Source: Pseudomonas azerbaijanoccidentalis
GTDB taxonomy: Bacteria > Pseudomonadota > Gammaproteobacteria > Pseudomonadales > Pseudomonadaceae
Length of the DNA stretch: 64,000 nt
Direction of reading: 5' to 3'
Assembly: GCF_019145495.1 (NCBI RefSeq)
Contig: NZ_JAHSTU010000002.1
Span: 186,001-250,000, forward strand
Position 1 is the first letter of the stretch, and the number at the start of each line of letters is the position of its first letter. The notes below the pieces were generated by a model that saw nothing but the letters and a program-made list of their open reading frames with translations, was not told the DNA's origin and made no database searches. Below, piece after piece: positions 56,574 through 64,000 of the stretch. Made by a program: the position numbers and the translations under genes.

Positions 56574-57497
56574 ATGCCTGACATCTATCACTTTTTCCAA
56601 CAGCTGGTTAATGGCCTGACCATTGGCAGCACGTATGCCCTGATCGCCATCGGCTATACGATGGTTTACGGCATCATTGGAATGATCAACTTCGCCCACG
56701 GCGAGGTGTACATGATCGGTTCCTACGTGGCGTTCATCGCCATCGCCGGGCTGGCCATGATGGGACTCGACAGTGTTCCGCTGTTGATGACCGCCGCTTT
56801 CATCGCCACCATCGTGGTGACCAGTGCCTACGGTTACAGCATCGAACGGATCGCCTACCGCCCCTTGCGCGGCAGCAACCGTCTGATCCCGCTGATCTCC
56901 GCCATCGGTATGTCGATCTTCCTGCAGAACACCGTTCTGCTGGCGCAAGACTCCAAGGACAAATCCATCCCCAACCTGATTCCGGGCAACATTGCCTTTG
57001 GGCCAGGTGGCGCACATGAAGTGCTGATTTCCTACATGCAAATCGTGGTGTTCGTGGTGACCCTCGTCGCCATGCTCGGCCTGACCCTGTTCATCTCCCG
57101 CTCTCGCCTGGGCCGCGCCTGCCGCGCCTGTGCCGAAGACATCAAGATGGCCAACCTGCTGGGTATCAACACCAACAACATCATCGCTCTGACCTTCGTC
57201 ATCGGTGCCGCGCTGGCGGCCATCGCCGCCGTGCTGCTGAGCATGCAATACGGTGTGATCAACCCGAACGCCGGTTTCCTCGTTGGCCTCAAGGCCTTCA
57301 CCGCTGCGGTACTGGGCGGTATCGGCAGCATTCCGGGCGCCATGCTCGGCGGGCTCGTATTGGGTGTGGCGGAAGCCTTTGGTGCCGATATCTTCGGCGA
57401 CCAGTACAAGGACGTCGTGGCGTTCGGCCTGCTGGTTCTGGTGCTGTTGTTCCGGCCAACCGGCCTGCTGGGCCGTCCGGAGGTTGAGAAGGTATGA
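56574..57497 (+). CDS. braD: Branched-chain amino acid ABC permease LivH/BraD
   Basis: 307 residues with about eight membrane helices. It begins [20 protein letters not shown], as LivH-type permeases do, and has the permease-ATPase coupling loop ending [16 protein letters not shown]. It forms the channel with BraE. Its end overlaps braE by 4 nt. Confidence 0.94.
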   Translation: MPDIYHFFQQLVNGLTIGSTYALIAIGYTMVYGIIGMINFAHGEVYMIGSYVAFIAIAGLAMMGLDSVPLLMTAAFIATIVVTSAYGYSIERIAYRPLRGSNRLIPLISAIGMSIFLQNTVLLAQDSKDKSIPNLIPGNIAFGPGGAHEVLISYMQIVVFVVTLVAMLGLTLFISRSRLGRACRACAEDIKMANLLGINTNNIIALTFVIGAALAAIAAVLLSMQYGVINPNAGFLVGLKAFTAAVLGGIGSIPGAMLGGLVLGVAEAFGADIFGDQYKDVVAFGLLVLVLLFRPTGLLGRPEVEKV

Positions 57498-58750
57498 CTA
57501 GGAATCTTAAACAGGCGCTGTTCAGCGCCTTGCTGGTGTGGGCCGTGGCCTACCCGGTACTCGGTCTGAAGCTGACCATTGTCGGCATCAACCTCGAAGT
57601 TCACGGCACCAGCAACGCCACCCTGATCACCATCGCGGTGTGTTCGGTGTTGATGTTCCTGCGTGTGCTGTTCGACCAGCAGATCAGCTCGGCCTGGCGT
57701 TCTTCGCCAAACATGCCGCTGATTCCGGCCAAGGCCAGTAACTTCCTGACCCTGCCGACCACTCAGCGCTGGATCATCATTGCGCTGATCGCCGGCGCCT
57801 TGGTCTGGCCGTTCTTCGGCTCCCGCGGTGCGGTCGATATCGCCACGCTGGTGCTGATCTACGTGATGCTCGGCCTCGGCCTGAACATCGTGGTCGGCCT
57901 GGCAGGCCTGCTCGACCTCGGTTACGTCGGCTTCTACGCCGTCGGCGCCTACAGCTACGCGCTGCTGTCGCATTACTTCGGTCTGAGCTTCTGGATCTGC
58001 CTGCCCATCGCCGGCCTGATGGCGGCCACGTTCGGCTTCCTGCTGGGCTTCCCGGTACTGCGCCTGCGCGGTGACTACCTGGCGATCGTGACCCTGGGCT
58101 TCGGTGAAATCATCCGTCTGTTCCTGCGTAACCTGACCGACATCACCGGCGGTCCGAACGGCATCAGCAACATCGAGAAACCAACGTTCTTCGGCCTGAC
58201 CTTCGAACGTAAAGCCGCGGAAGGCATGCAAACCTTCCACGAGTACTTCGGCCTGGAATACAACTCGATCAACAAGGTGATTTTCCTTTACCTGGTTGCG
58301 CTGTTCCTCGCACTGGCGGCGCTGTTCGTCATCAACCGTTTGCTGCGCATGCCTTTGGGCCGCGCCTGGGAAGCGTTGCGTGAAGACGAAATCGCCTGCC
58401 GCGCACTGGGCCTGAACCCGACCATCATCAAGCTGTCGGCCTTCACCCTCGGCGCGAGCTTCGCCGGTTTCGCCGGTAGCTTCTTCGCCGCGCGTCAGGG
58501 CCTGGTGACGCCGGAGTCCTTCACCTTCATCGAGTCGGCGATCATCCTCGCCATCGTGGTGCTGGGTGGCATGGGCTCGCAGCTGGGCGTGATCCTCGCT
58601 GCCGTGGTGATGATCCTGCTACCGGAAATGATGCGAGAGTTCAGTGAGTACCGCATGTTGATGTTCGGTGCCTTGATGGTACTGATGATGATCTGGCGCC
58701 CTCAGGGTCTGCTGCCCATGCAACGTCCTCACATGGAGCTGCGCAAATGA
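57494..58750 (+). CDS. braE: Branched-chain amino acid ABC permease LivM/BraE
   Basis: 418 residues. After an N-terminal extension of about 110 residues, the LivM core follows ([28 protein letters not shown], then [18 protein letters not shown] as the coupling helix). The extension is usual in Pseudomonas BraE. ATGA overlaps join it to braD and braF. Confidence 0.94.
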   Translation: MTRNLKQALFSALLVWAVAYPVLGLKLTIVGINLEVHGTSNATLITIAVCSVLMFLRVLFDQQISSAWRSSPNMPLIPAKASNFLTLPTTQRWIIIALIAGALVWPFFGSRGAVDIATLVLIYVMLGLGLNIVVGLAGLLDLGYVGFYAVGAYSYALLSHYFGLSFWICLPIAGLMAATFGFLLGFPVLRLRGDYLAIVTLGFGEIIRLFLRNLTDITGGPNGISNIEKPTFFGLTFERKAAEGMQTFHEYFGLEYNSINKVIFLYLVALFLALAALFVINRLLRMPLGRAWEALREDEIACRALGLNPTIIKLSAFTLGASFAGFAGSFFAARQGLVTPESFTFIESAIILAIVVLGGMGSQLGVILAAVVMILLPEMMREFSEYRMLMFGALMVLMMIWRPQGLLPMQRPHMELRK

Positions 58751-59514
58751 GCCGCGAGATCCTTAAAGTAGAAAACCTGAGCATGCGCTTCGGCGGCTTG
58801 CTGGCGGTCAACGGCGTGGCCTTGAGCGTCAAAGAGAAACAAGTGGTTGCGCTGATCGGCCCCAACGGCGCCGGCAAGACCACCGTGTTCAACTGCCTGA
58901 CCGGCTTCTACAAGCCGAGCGGCGGCAGCATCCTGCTCGACGGCGAGCCGATCGAAGGCCTGCCCGGCCACAAGATCGCCCTCAAAGGCGTGGTGCGCAC
59001 CTTCCAGAACGTACGGCTGTTCAAGGACATGACCGCGGTCGAGAACCTCTTGATCGCGCAACACCGTCACCTGAACACCAACTTCCTGTCCGGCCTGTTC
59101 AAGACCCCGGCGTTCCGCAAAAGCGAGCGCGAGGCCATGGACTTCGCCGAGTACTGGCTGGAAAAGGTCAACCTGAAAGAGTTCGCCAACCGTCCGGCCG
59201 GCACCCTGGCCTACGGTCAGCAGCGTCGTCTGGAAATCGCCCGCTGCATGATGACCCGTCCGCGGATCCTCATGCTCGACGAACCGGCCGCTGGCTTGAA
59301 CCCCAAGGAAACCGAAGACCTCAAGGCGCTGATCAGCGTGCTGCGTGAAGAGCACAACGTCACCGTGCTGCTGATCGAACACGATATGAAACTGGTCATG
59401 AGCATTTCCGACCACATCGTCGTGATCAACCAGGGCACGCCCCTGGCCGATGGCACGCCGGAACAGATCCGCGACAATCCTGAAGTGATCAAAGCCTACC
59501 TGGGGGAAGCGTAA
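58747..59514 (+). CDS. braF: ABC transporter ATPase LivG/BraF
   Basis: 255 residues. Walker [10 protein letters not shown], signature [13 protein letters not shown], Walker [14 protein letters not shown] and the switch histidine in LLIEHDM are intact. It forms a heterodimeric motor with BraG. The start overlaps the braE stop. Confidence 0.95.
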   Translation: MSREILKVENLSMRFGGLLAVNGVALSVKEKQVVALIGPNGAGKTTVFNCLTGFYKPSGGSILLDGEPIEGLPGHKIALKGVVRTFQNVRLFKDMTAVENLLIAQHRHLNTNFLSGLFKTPAFRKSEREAMDFAEYWLEKVNLKEFANRPAGTLAYGQQRRLEIARCMMTRPRILMLDEPAAGLNPKETEDLKALISVLREEHNVTVLLIEHDMKLVMSISDHIVVINQGTPLADGTPEQIRDNPEVIKAYLGEA

Positions 59515-60216
59515 ATGCTGCAGTTCGAAAACGTTTCCACCTTCTACGGCAAGATCCAGGCCCTGCACAGCGTCAACGTCGAAGTCCGCCAGGGCGAGAT
59601 CGTGACCCTGATTGGCGCCAACGGTGCCGGCAAGTCCACGCTGCTGATGACGCTGTGCGGTTCGCCGCGCGCCCACAGCGGCAGCATCCGCTACATGGGT
59701 GAGGAACTGGTCGGCCAGGACTCTTCGCAGATCATGCGCAAGAGCATCGCCGTGGTGCCGGAAGGTCGTCGGGTGTTTTCCCGTCTGACCGTGGAAGAGA
59801 ACCTGTCCATGGGCGGATTCTTCACCGCCAAGGGCGACTATCAGGAACAGATGGACAAGGTCCTCGGACTTTTCCCACGCCTGAAAGAACGCTTTAGTCA
59901 GCGTGGCGGCACCATGTCCGGCGGCGAACAGCAAATGCTCGCCATCGGCCGTGCGCTGATGAGCAAGCCCAAGTTGCTGCTGCTCGACGAGCCATCGCTG
60001 GGCCTGGCACCGATCATCATCCAGCAGATCTTCGACATCATCGAACAGCTGCGCAAGGACGGTGTAACGGTGTTCCTGGTTGAGCAGAACGCCAACCAGG
60101 CGCTGAAAATCGCCGACCGCGCCTACGTGCTCGAAAACGGTCGGGTAGTGATGCAAGGCACCGGTGAGTCCCTGCTGACCGACCCGAAAGTGCGCGAAGC
60201 GTACCTGGGTGGTTGA
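59515..60216 (+). CDS. braG: ABC transporter ATPase LivF/BraG
   Basis: 233 residues. Walker A GANGAGKST, signature MSGGEQQMLAIGRAL, Walker B LLLLDEPSLGLAP and the switch region FLVEQNANQAL are intact. It abuts braF with no gap, ends the operon and is followed by a strong terminator. Confidence 0.95.
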   Translation: MLQFENVSTFYGKIQALHSVNVEVRQGEIVTLIGANGAGKSTLLMTLCGSPRAHSGSIRYMGEELVGQDSSQIMRKSIAVVPEGRRVFSRLTVEENLSMGGFFTAKGDYQEQMDKVLGLFPRLKERFSQRGGTMSGGEQQMLAIGRALMSKPKLLLLDEPSLGLAPIIIQQIFDIIEQLRKDGVTVFLVEQNANQALKIADRAYVLENGRVVMQGTGESLLTDPKVREAYLGG

Positions 60217-60231
60217 GCCATTGCGGTAAAC

Positions 60232-60261
60232 AAAAAAACGGCCTTTGCGGGCCGTTTTTTT
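60232..60261 (+). terminator. Terminator of braCDEFG
   Basis: AAAAAAACGGCC-TTTGCG-GGCCGTTTTTTT: strong stem and long T run. Confidence 0.93.
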
Positions 60262-60278
60262 ATGAAGGACATACTCCG

Positions 60279-60380
60279 TGTAGGAGCTGCCGAAGGCTGC
60301 GATCTTTTGATCTTGCTCCTGGCTCACCACCGTCCTGAAAGATCAAAGTCAAAAGATCGCAGCCTTCGGCAGCTCCTACA
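60279..60380. repeat. REP doublet between convergent genes
   Basis: Inverted pair with a longer spacer than most here, between braG and the LysR gene. Confidence 0.9.
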
Positions 60381-60394
60381 AGGTCCATAGGTGT

Positions 60395-61303
60395 TCAAAG
60401 CTTGTCCAGCACCTCCCCGCTACGCTTGAACCACCCAATCAAATAATCCGCCAGCACCTGCGTACGCTTGGGCAACCCGCCCTGATACGGGTGCACCAGG
60501 TACATCGGCATGCGACGCGTCTGATAATCGCGCAGGAGCCAGCGCAAACGCCCGTCAGCCAATTCCGCTTGCAGCAAGTAGGACGGCAGGCGCGCAATGC
60601 CAGCGCCCGCCAGTGCGGCTTTTTTGAGCAGGCTGTAATGGTTGCTGGCGAACGGACCCGACACACGCACCCGCAATAATTCGTGCTGCTGGTGATACAG
60701 CCATTCTTCACGGCCGCTGTAGTGGCTATTGAGCAAACAATGGTGCTCCGCCAGGGACTGCGGGGTCGACGGCTCGCCATGTCGCTCAAGGTATGCCGGA
60801 CTGGCGCAGGTCAGTTCGTGCCAAGCCAACAGCGGTCGCGCAACCAGACGCTCGTCATTACCGACGTCGGAGCGAACCGCCAGATCAAAGCCATCGCGGG
60901 ACAAGTCACGATAATTGTTACTGAGGTCGAGCTCGATCTGCACCTGCGGGTATTTGGCCGAGAACTCCAACAGCAGGCCGTCGAAGAAGGTTTCCCCCAG
61001 CGACACCGGAACGGTCATGCGCACCGGGCCGACCATGTCGTCCTTCAACCGCGCCAGCGCCTGACGCGCGCGCTCGACTTGAACCACCAGTGCCTGGGCC
61101 TGCGGCAGCAACGCCGCCCCCGCCGCCGTCAGGCTCAAACGGCGCGTGGTGCGCTGCAGCAGGACCACGGAAAACTGCGCTTCCAGCTGACTGATGCGTT
61201 TGGACAGTTGGCCCTTGCTGCAACCGAGTTGCTGCGCGGCCAAGGTGAAACTGCCCGCTTCGACCAGTACCGCGAACGCCGCCAGATCATCCATTTCGCT
61301 CAT
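60395..61303 (-). CDS. LysR-family regulator
   Basis: 302 residues from ATG at 61303 (MSEMDDLAAFAVLVEAGSFT). The N-terminal helix-turn-helix (LAAQQLGCSKGQLSKRISQLE) and the substrate-binding-like C-terminal half are standard, of the CrgA/YafC-like branch. It is divergent from a short-chain dehydrogenase gene with 106 bp between, the usual layout for a regulator and its target. Confidence 0.9.
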   Translation of the reverse strand: MSEMDDLAAFAVLVEAGSFTLAAQQLGCSKGQLSKRISQLEAQFSVVLLQRTTRRLSLTAAGAALLPQAQALVVQVERARQALARLKDDMVGPVRMTVPVSLGETFFDGLLLEFSAKYPQVQIELDLSNNYRDLSRDGFDLAVRSDVGNDERLVARPLLAWHELTCASPAYLERHGEPSTPQSLAEHHCLLNSHYSGREEWLYHQQHELLRVRVSGPFASNHYSLLKKAALAGAGIARLPSYLLQAELADGRLRWLLRDYQTRRMPMYLVHPYQGGLPKRTQVLADYLIGWFKRSGEVLDKL

Positions 61304-61409
61304 GGATTGTTTCCATTTGAAAACCAAAGGTTGCCCATTAGTGCGCTTATCCGCAGAAAAAACCACTCTAGACTGAACACTCATTCAAACCCCATGAGGA
61401 TCCGTACCC

Positions 61410-62006
61410 ATGAAAATTCTTTTGATCGGCGCAGGCGGCACCATTGGTTCGGCGGTCGACAAGGAGCTGTCCCAGCGCCACGAGATCATCCGCATCGGCC
61501 GCAACAGCGGTGATCTTCAGGTGGATATCAGTGACAGCGCTTCGATTCGCAAGCTGTTCGAGCAAACCGGCAAGTTCGATGCGCTGATCTGCGCCGCCGG
61601 CAATGTGACCTTCGCGCCGCTGGCAGAAATGAGCGAAGAGAGTTTTACCCTGGGCCTCAAAGACAAACTGATGGGTCAGGTCAACCTGCTGTTGATTGGC
61701 CGCGAATTCGCCAATGACGGTGCCTCGTTCACCTTCACCACCGGCGTGCTCAGCCACGACCCGATTTACAGCGGTGCCTCGGCCGCGCTGGTCAACGGCG
61801 CACTGGACAGCTTTGTCCGCGCCGCCGCCATCGAACTGCCGCGTGGCCTGCGCGTGAACTCGATCAGCCCGAACGTCCTCGTCGAAGCCATGGGTAAATA
61901 CGCACCGTACTTCCGTGGCTTCAAACCGGTTCCTGCGGCGGATGTGGCGTTGGCCTACGCCAAAAGTGTCGAAGGTTTGCAAACAGGTCAGACCTTTCAC
62001 ATCTAA
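61410..62006 (+). CDS. Short-chain dehydrogenase/reductase
   Basis: 198 residues, at the short end for the family. The cofactor site is LLIGAGGTIGSAV, and CAAGNVTF is the NAG-type motif. The catalytic Ser is in TTGVLSHDPIYSGASAAL; the expected YxxxK appears as YSGAS, with Ser in place of the catalytic Lys. Substrate is unknown. It is divergent from its likely LysR regulator and is followed at once by the REP array. Confidence 0.85.
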   Translation: MKILLIGAGGTIGSAVDKELSQRHEIIRIGRNSGDLQVDISDSASIRKLFEQTGKFDALICAAGNVTFAPLAEMSEESFTLGLKDKLMGQVNLLLIGREFANDGASFTFTTGVLSHDPIYSGASAALVNGALDSFVRAAAIELPRGLRVNSISPNVLVEAMGKYAPYFRGFKPVPAADVALAYAKSVEGLQTGQTFHI

Positions 62007-62010
62007 GAGC

Positions 62011-62552
62011 AAAAGATCGCAGGCTGCGCCAGCTCCTACAGAGGCATGCGTGTTTCTCGCAGGAGCTGCCGAAGGCTGCGATCTTTTGATCTTCAGCGTA
62101 CTTGAAGCCGCCAAAAGATCGCAGCCTGCGCCAGCTCCTACAGAGGCATGCGTGTTTCTCGTAGGAGCTGCCGAAGGCTGCGATCTTTTGATCTTCAGCG
62201 TACTTGAAGCCGCCAAAAGATCGCAGCCTGCGCCAGCTCCTACAGAGGCATGCGTGTTTCTCGCAGGAGCTGCCGAAGGCTGCGATCTTTTGATCTTCAG
62301 CGTACTTGAAGCCGCCATAAGATCGCAGGCTGCGCCAGCTCCTACAGAGGCATGCGTGTTTCTCGCAGGAGCTGCCGAAGGCTGCGATCTTTTGATCTTC
62401 AGCGTACTTGAAGCCGCCATAAGATCGCAGGCTGCGCCAGCTCCTACAGAGGCATGCGTGTTTCTCGCAGGAGCTGCCGAAGGCTGCGATCTTTTGATCT
62501 TCAGCGTACTTGAAGCCGCCAAAAGATCGCAGCCTGCGGCAGCTCCTACAGA
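62011..62552. repeat. Tandem array of REP doublets, 102-bp period
   Basis: Five head-to-tail units of exactly 102 bp (62011, 62113, 62215, 62317, 62419) plus a final half-unit from 62521. Each holds a REP copy, the spacer AGAGGCATGCGTGTTTCTCG, an inverted REP copy, and the linker CTTCAGCGTACTTGAAGCCG. Units differ at few sites (GCAGG/GCAGC, AAAAG/ATAAG, CTCGC/CTCGT). Five internal copies have the altered stem GCGCC for canonical GCGGC; only the last half-unit is canonical. Confidence 0.95.
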
Positions 62553-62622
62553 AGCCAGCTCAAAGGGTTGTGATGAACGGTCAGGCTGCGTAACGTGGCG
62601 GCACTTGTCAGGAGACCCCAAG

Positions 62623-63288
62623 ATGCGTGTTGCCCGTTCCCTAGTCCTCGTTGCCCTGCTTCCGCTGTTCGCTGCCTGCCAGTTGCTGGATGGCCCGCGC
62701 GAGAATGCCTCCCACGTCGGCCAGACCCGCATGCAAGGCCAGTTGACGGCAGCGGATGGCAAGCTCTTGTTCCAGCCGTGCGGCGACCAGCGTCGTTATG
62801 TGGTCAACGACACGGGCGGCACCAGCGTGCTGCAACAGGCCGCGAGCCTGGCTGATAACCAGGGCAAGCTGTTCGCCGACGTGCGTGGGCGGATCGTTGC
62901 CGGCAACGGCGACGGCCAGCTCGATATGGAAACGCTGTACCGCGTCGAGCGCTCGGGCAATGCCTGCAACGATCCCGATTTCAAGTTGCTGATCCTGCGT
63001 GCAACCGGCCATGCGCCGGAGTGGAGCGTGCGCGTCAGCGGCAAAGGCATGGTCATCGACCGCGTCGGGCAGCCGCCGATGGCCGTGCCCTACGTCGAAG
63101 AACAACTGGGCGATGGCCGCTTCAACCTGAGCACCGAAGCCAACAATCAACACATTGAATTGTGGGTCGCACCGCAACGCTGCGTCGACAGCAGCACCGG
63201 TAGCATCCAGCACATGAGCGCCGAGCTGCGCATCGACGGCCAGGTGCAGCGCGGTTGCGGGTATTTCGGCGGTTCACGCGACGACTGA
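62623..63288 (+). CDS. COG3650-like lipoprotein
   Basis: The ATG at 62623, with GGAGA 8 nt upstream, gives 221 residues and a lipobox LFAAC. Four further cysteines (PCGD, ACND, RCVD, GCGYF) and the ending RGCGYFGGSRDD fit the COG3650 group of envelope proteins. The N-terminal half resembles a small beta-barrel like NlpE. Function is unknown. Its frame stays open upstream through the REP array, but the start chosen is the only one with a signal peptide. Confidence 0.8.
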   Translation: MRVARSLVLVALLPLFAACQLLDGPRENASHVGQTRMQGQLTAADGKLLFQPCGDQRRYVVNDTGGTSVLQQAASLADNQGKLFADVRGRIVAGNGDGQLDMETLYRVERSGNACNDPDFKLLILRATGHAPEWSVRVSGKGMVIDRVGQPPMAVPYVEEQLGDGRFNLSTEANNQHIELWVAPQRCVDSSTGSIQHMSAELRIDGQVQRGCGYFGGSRDD

Positions 63289-63383
63289 TCGTTTAAGCCT
63301 CACGGAACAGGGCCTTTGGCGCTTATAATCGCCGGCTTCAAACGCCCTGGCGCAGTTGTGCGCCCCGCGAACCGGATCCCGCC

Positions 63384-64000
63384 ATGTTACGAATCACTGA
63401 ACTCAAGTTGCCGATCGACCATCCCGAAGAAGACCTGCGCCCTGCCATCGTGCAGCGCCTGGGTGTCGCCAGCGATGACTTGCTCGATTTCACCTTGTTC
63501 AAGCGCAGCTACGACGCGCGCAAAAAGTCCTCCGAACTGTGCTTCATCTACACCATCGACCTCAACGTTCGCGATGAGGCGGCGGTGCTGCACAAGTTCG
63601 CCGATGACCGTAACGTCAACGTGGCGCCGGATGTCAGCTACAAAGAAGTCGGCCAGGCACCGGCCGACCTGAGCGCTCGCCCGATCGTGGTCGGGTTCGG
63701 CCCATGCGGGATTTTTGCCGGCCTGCTGCTCGCGCAAATGGGCTTCAAGCCGATCATCCTCGAACGCGGCACCGAAGTACGCCAGCGCACCAAAGATACG
63801 TGGGGCCTGTGGCGTAAAAGCGTGCTCAACCCTGAATCCAACGTGCAGTTCGGCGAAGGCGGCGCGGGGACATTCTCCGACGGCAAGCTCTACAGCCAGA
63901 TCAAGGACCCGAAATTCCTCGGCCGCAAAGTCCTGCATGAGTTCGTCAAGGCCGGTGCGCCGGAAGAAATTCTCTACGTCAGCAAACCGCACATCGGTAC
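63384..64000 (+). CDS. FAD-dependent dehydrogenase (COG2509 type), 5' part
   Basis: 205 codons before the right edge. An N-terminal basic domain (MLRITELKLPIDHPEEDL...) precedes the dinucleotide-binding start RPIVVGFGPCGIFAGLLLAQMG and ILERGTEVRQRTKDT; NVQFGEGGAGTFSDGKLY is the family hallmark. Members are about 535 residues and of unknown substrate. The gene is cut by the window end. Confidence 0.85.
   Translation, partial: MLRITELKLPIDHPEEDLRPAIVQRLGVASDDLLDFTLFKRSYDARKKSSELCFIYTIDLNVRDEAAVLHKFADDRNVNVAPDVSYKEVGQAPADLSARPIVVGFGPCGIFAGLLLAQMGFKPIILERGTEVRQRTKDTWGLWRKSVLNPESNVQFGEGGAGTFSDGKLYSQIKDPKFLGRKVLHEFVKAGAPEEILYVSKPHIG

Noticed and set aside
58729..60330. A 533-codon minus-strand frame opposite braF and braG.
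   Set aside because: Both ABC ATPases are intact on the plus strand; the reverse product has no motif.
62011..62552. Resemblance to a CRISPR array (regular repeats and spacers).
   Set aside because: The whole 102-bp unit, including the would-be spacers, is repeated almost exactly; there are no unique spacers and no cas genes.
61368..62762. A 464-codon minus-strand frame with 34-residue repeats.
   Set aside because: It exists only because the REP array has a period divisible by three; it runs antisense to the SDR gene and has no ribosome site.
1..64000. Signs of a prophage, integron, transposon or genomic island.
   Set aside because: No integrase, transposase, att-like direct repeats, tRNA gene or composition shift was seen; gene content looks like core and near-core Pseudomonas.

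Overview
The window reads as chromosomal DNA from a Pseudomonas, most likely of the P. fluorescens group. The basis is high G+C coding, a protocatechuate (pca) gene order, an emhABC-type efflux operon, braCDEFG, olsBA, xenB, and many copies of a palindromic repeat with GTAGGAGCTGCCG and CGATCTTTTGATC cores (REP doublets) in the gaps between genes. I saw no rRNA or tRNA gene, no insertion sequence, no prophage and no CRISPR array.

Layout. 1-7.4 kb: start of a DJ-1/PfpI-like gene, a drug/metabolite transporter, a methyltransferase, a lemA operon with two TPM-domain proteins, and periplasmic beta-glucosidase bglX. 7.4-9.2 kb: yceI-like gene and clsB. 9.3-14.2 kb: catabolic cluster (M20 hydrolase, MFS transporter, amidase, IclR regulator) with a perfect palindrome upstream. 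14.4-19.2 kb: serine hydrolase with a small partner, an acyl-CoA-dehydrogenase-like gene, ornithine-lipid genes olsB-olsA, and acpH. 19.3-22.0 kb: ArsR regulator, MFS transporter and xenB. 22.3-29.0 kb: emhR divergent from emhABC. 29.4-40.2 kb: beta-ketoadipate (protocatechuate) cluster pcaR-pcaK-[pcaIJ remnant]-pcaF-pcaH-pcaG-pcaT-pcaB-pcaD-pcaC, facing an OprD-type porin. 40.8-44 kb: phosphate permease and four small genes, including a 38-residue ccoM-like gene. 44-54.3 kb: rapA, an MFS transporter, an MHYT-GGDEF-EAL protein, a beta-hydroxyacid dehydrogenase and a solitary tubulin/FtsZ-like protein. 54.5-60.2 kb: DUF2288 gene and the braCDEFG branched-chain amino acid transporter. 60.4-64 kb: LysR/SDR pair, a tandem REP array, a lipoprotein, and the start of an FAD-dependent dehydrogenase.

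How the parts work together. The pca cluster encodes uptake (porin, PcaK), ring cleavage (PcaHG), PcaB, PcaD/PcaC and the last thiolase (PcaF). The CoA-transferase genes pcaI and pcaJ are reduced to the first 11 codons of pcaI joined to about the last 42 codons of pcaJ, so beta-ketoadipate activation is not encoded here. PcaR-type boxes lie upstream of pcaR, pcaK, the pcaI remnant and the porin gene.

Most notable: the pcaIJ deletion scar; the stand-alone tubulin-superfamily protein at 52.1-54.3 kb; the exact 102-bp tandem array of REP doublets at 62.0-62.55 kb; and the ccoM-like gene behind two ANR-type boxes. All assignments were made by eye; no database search was run.
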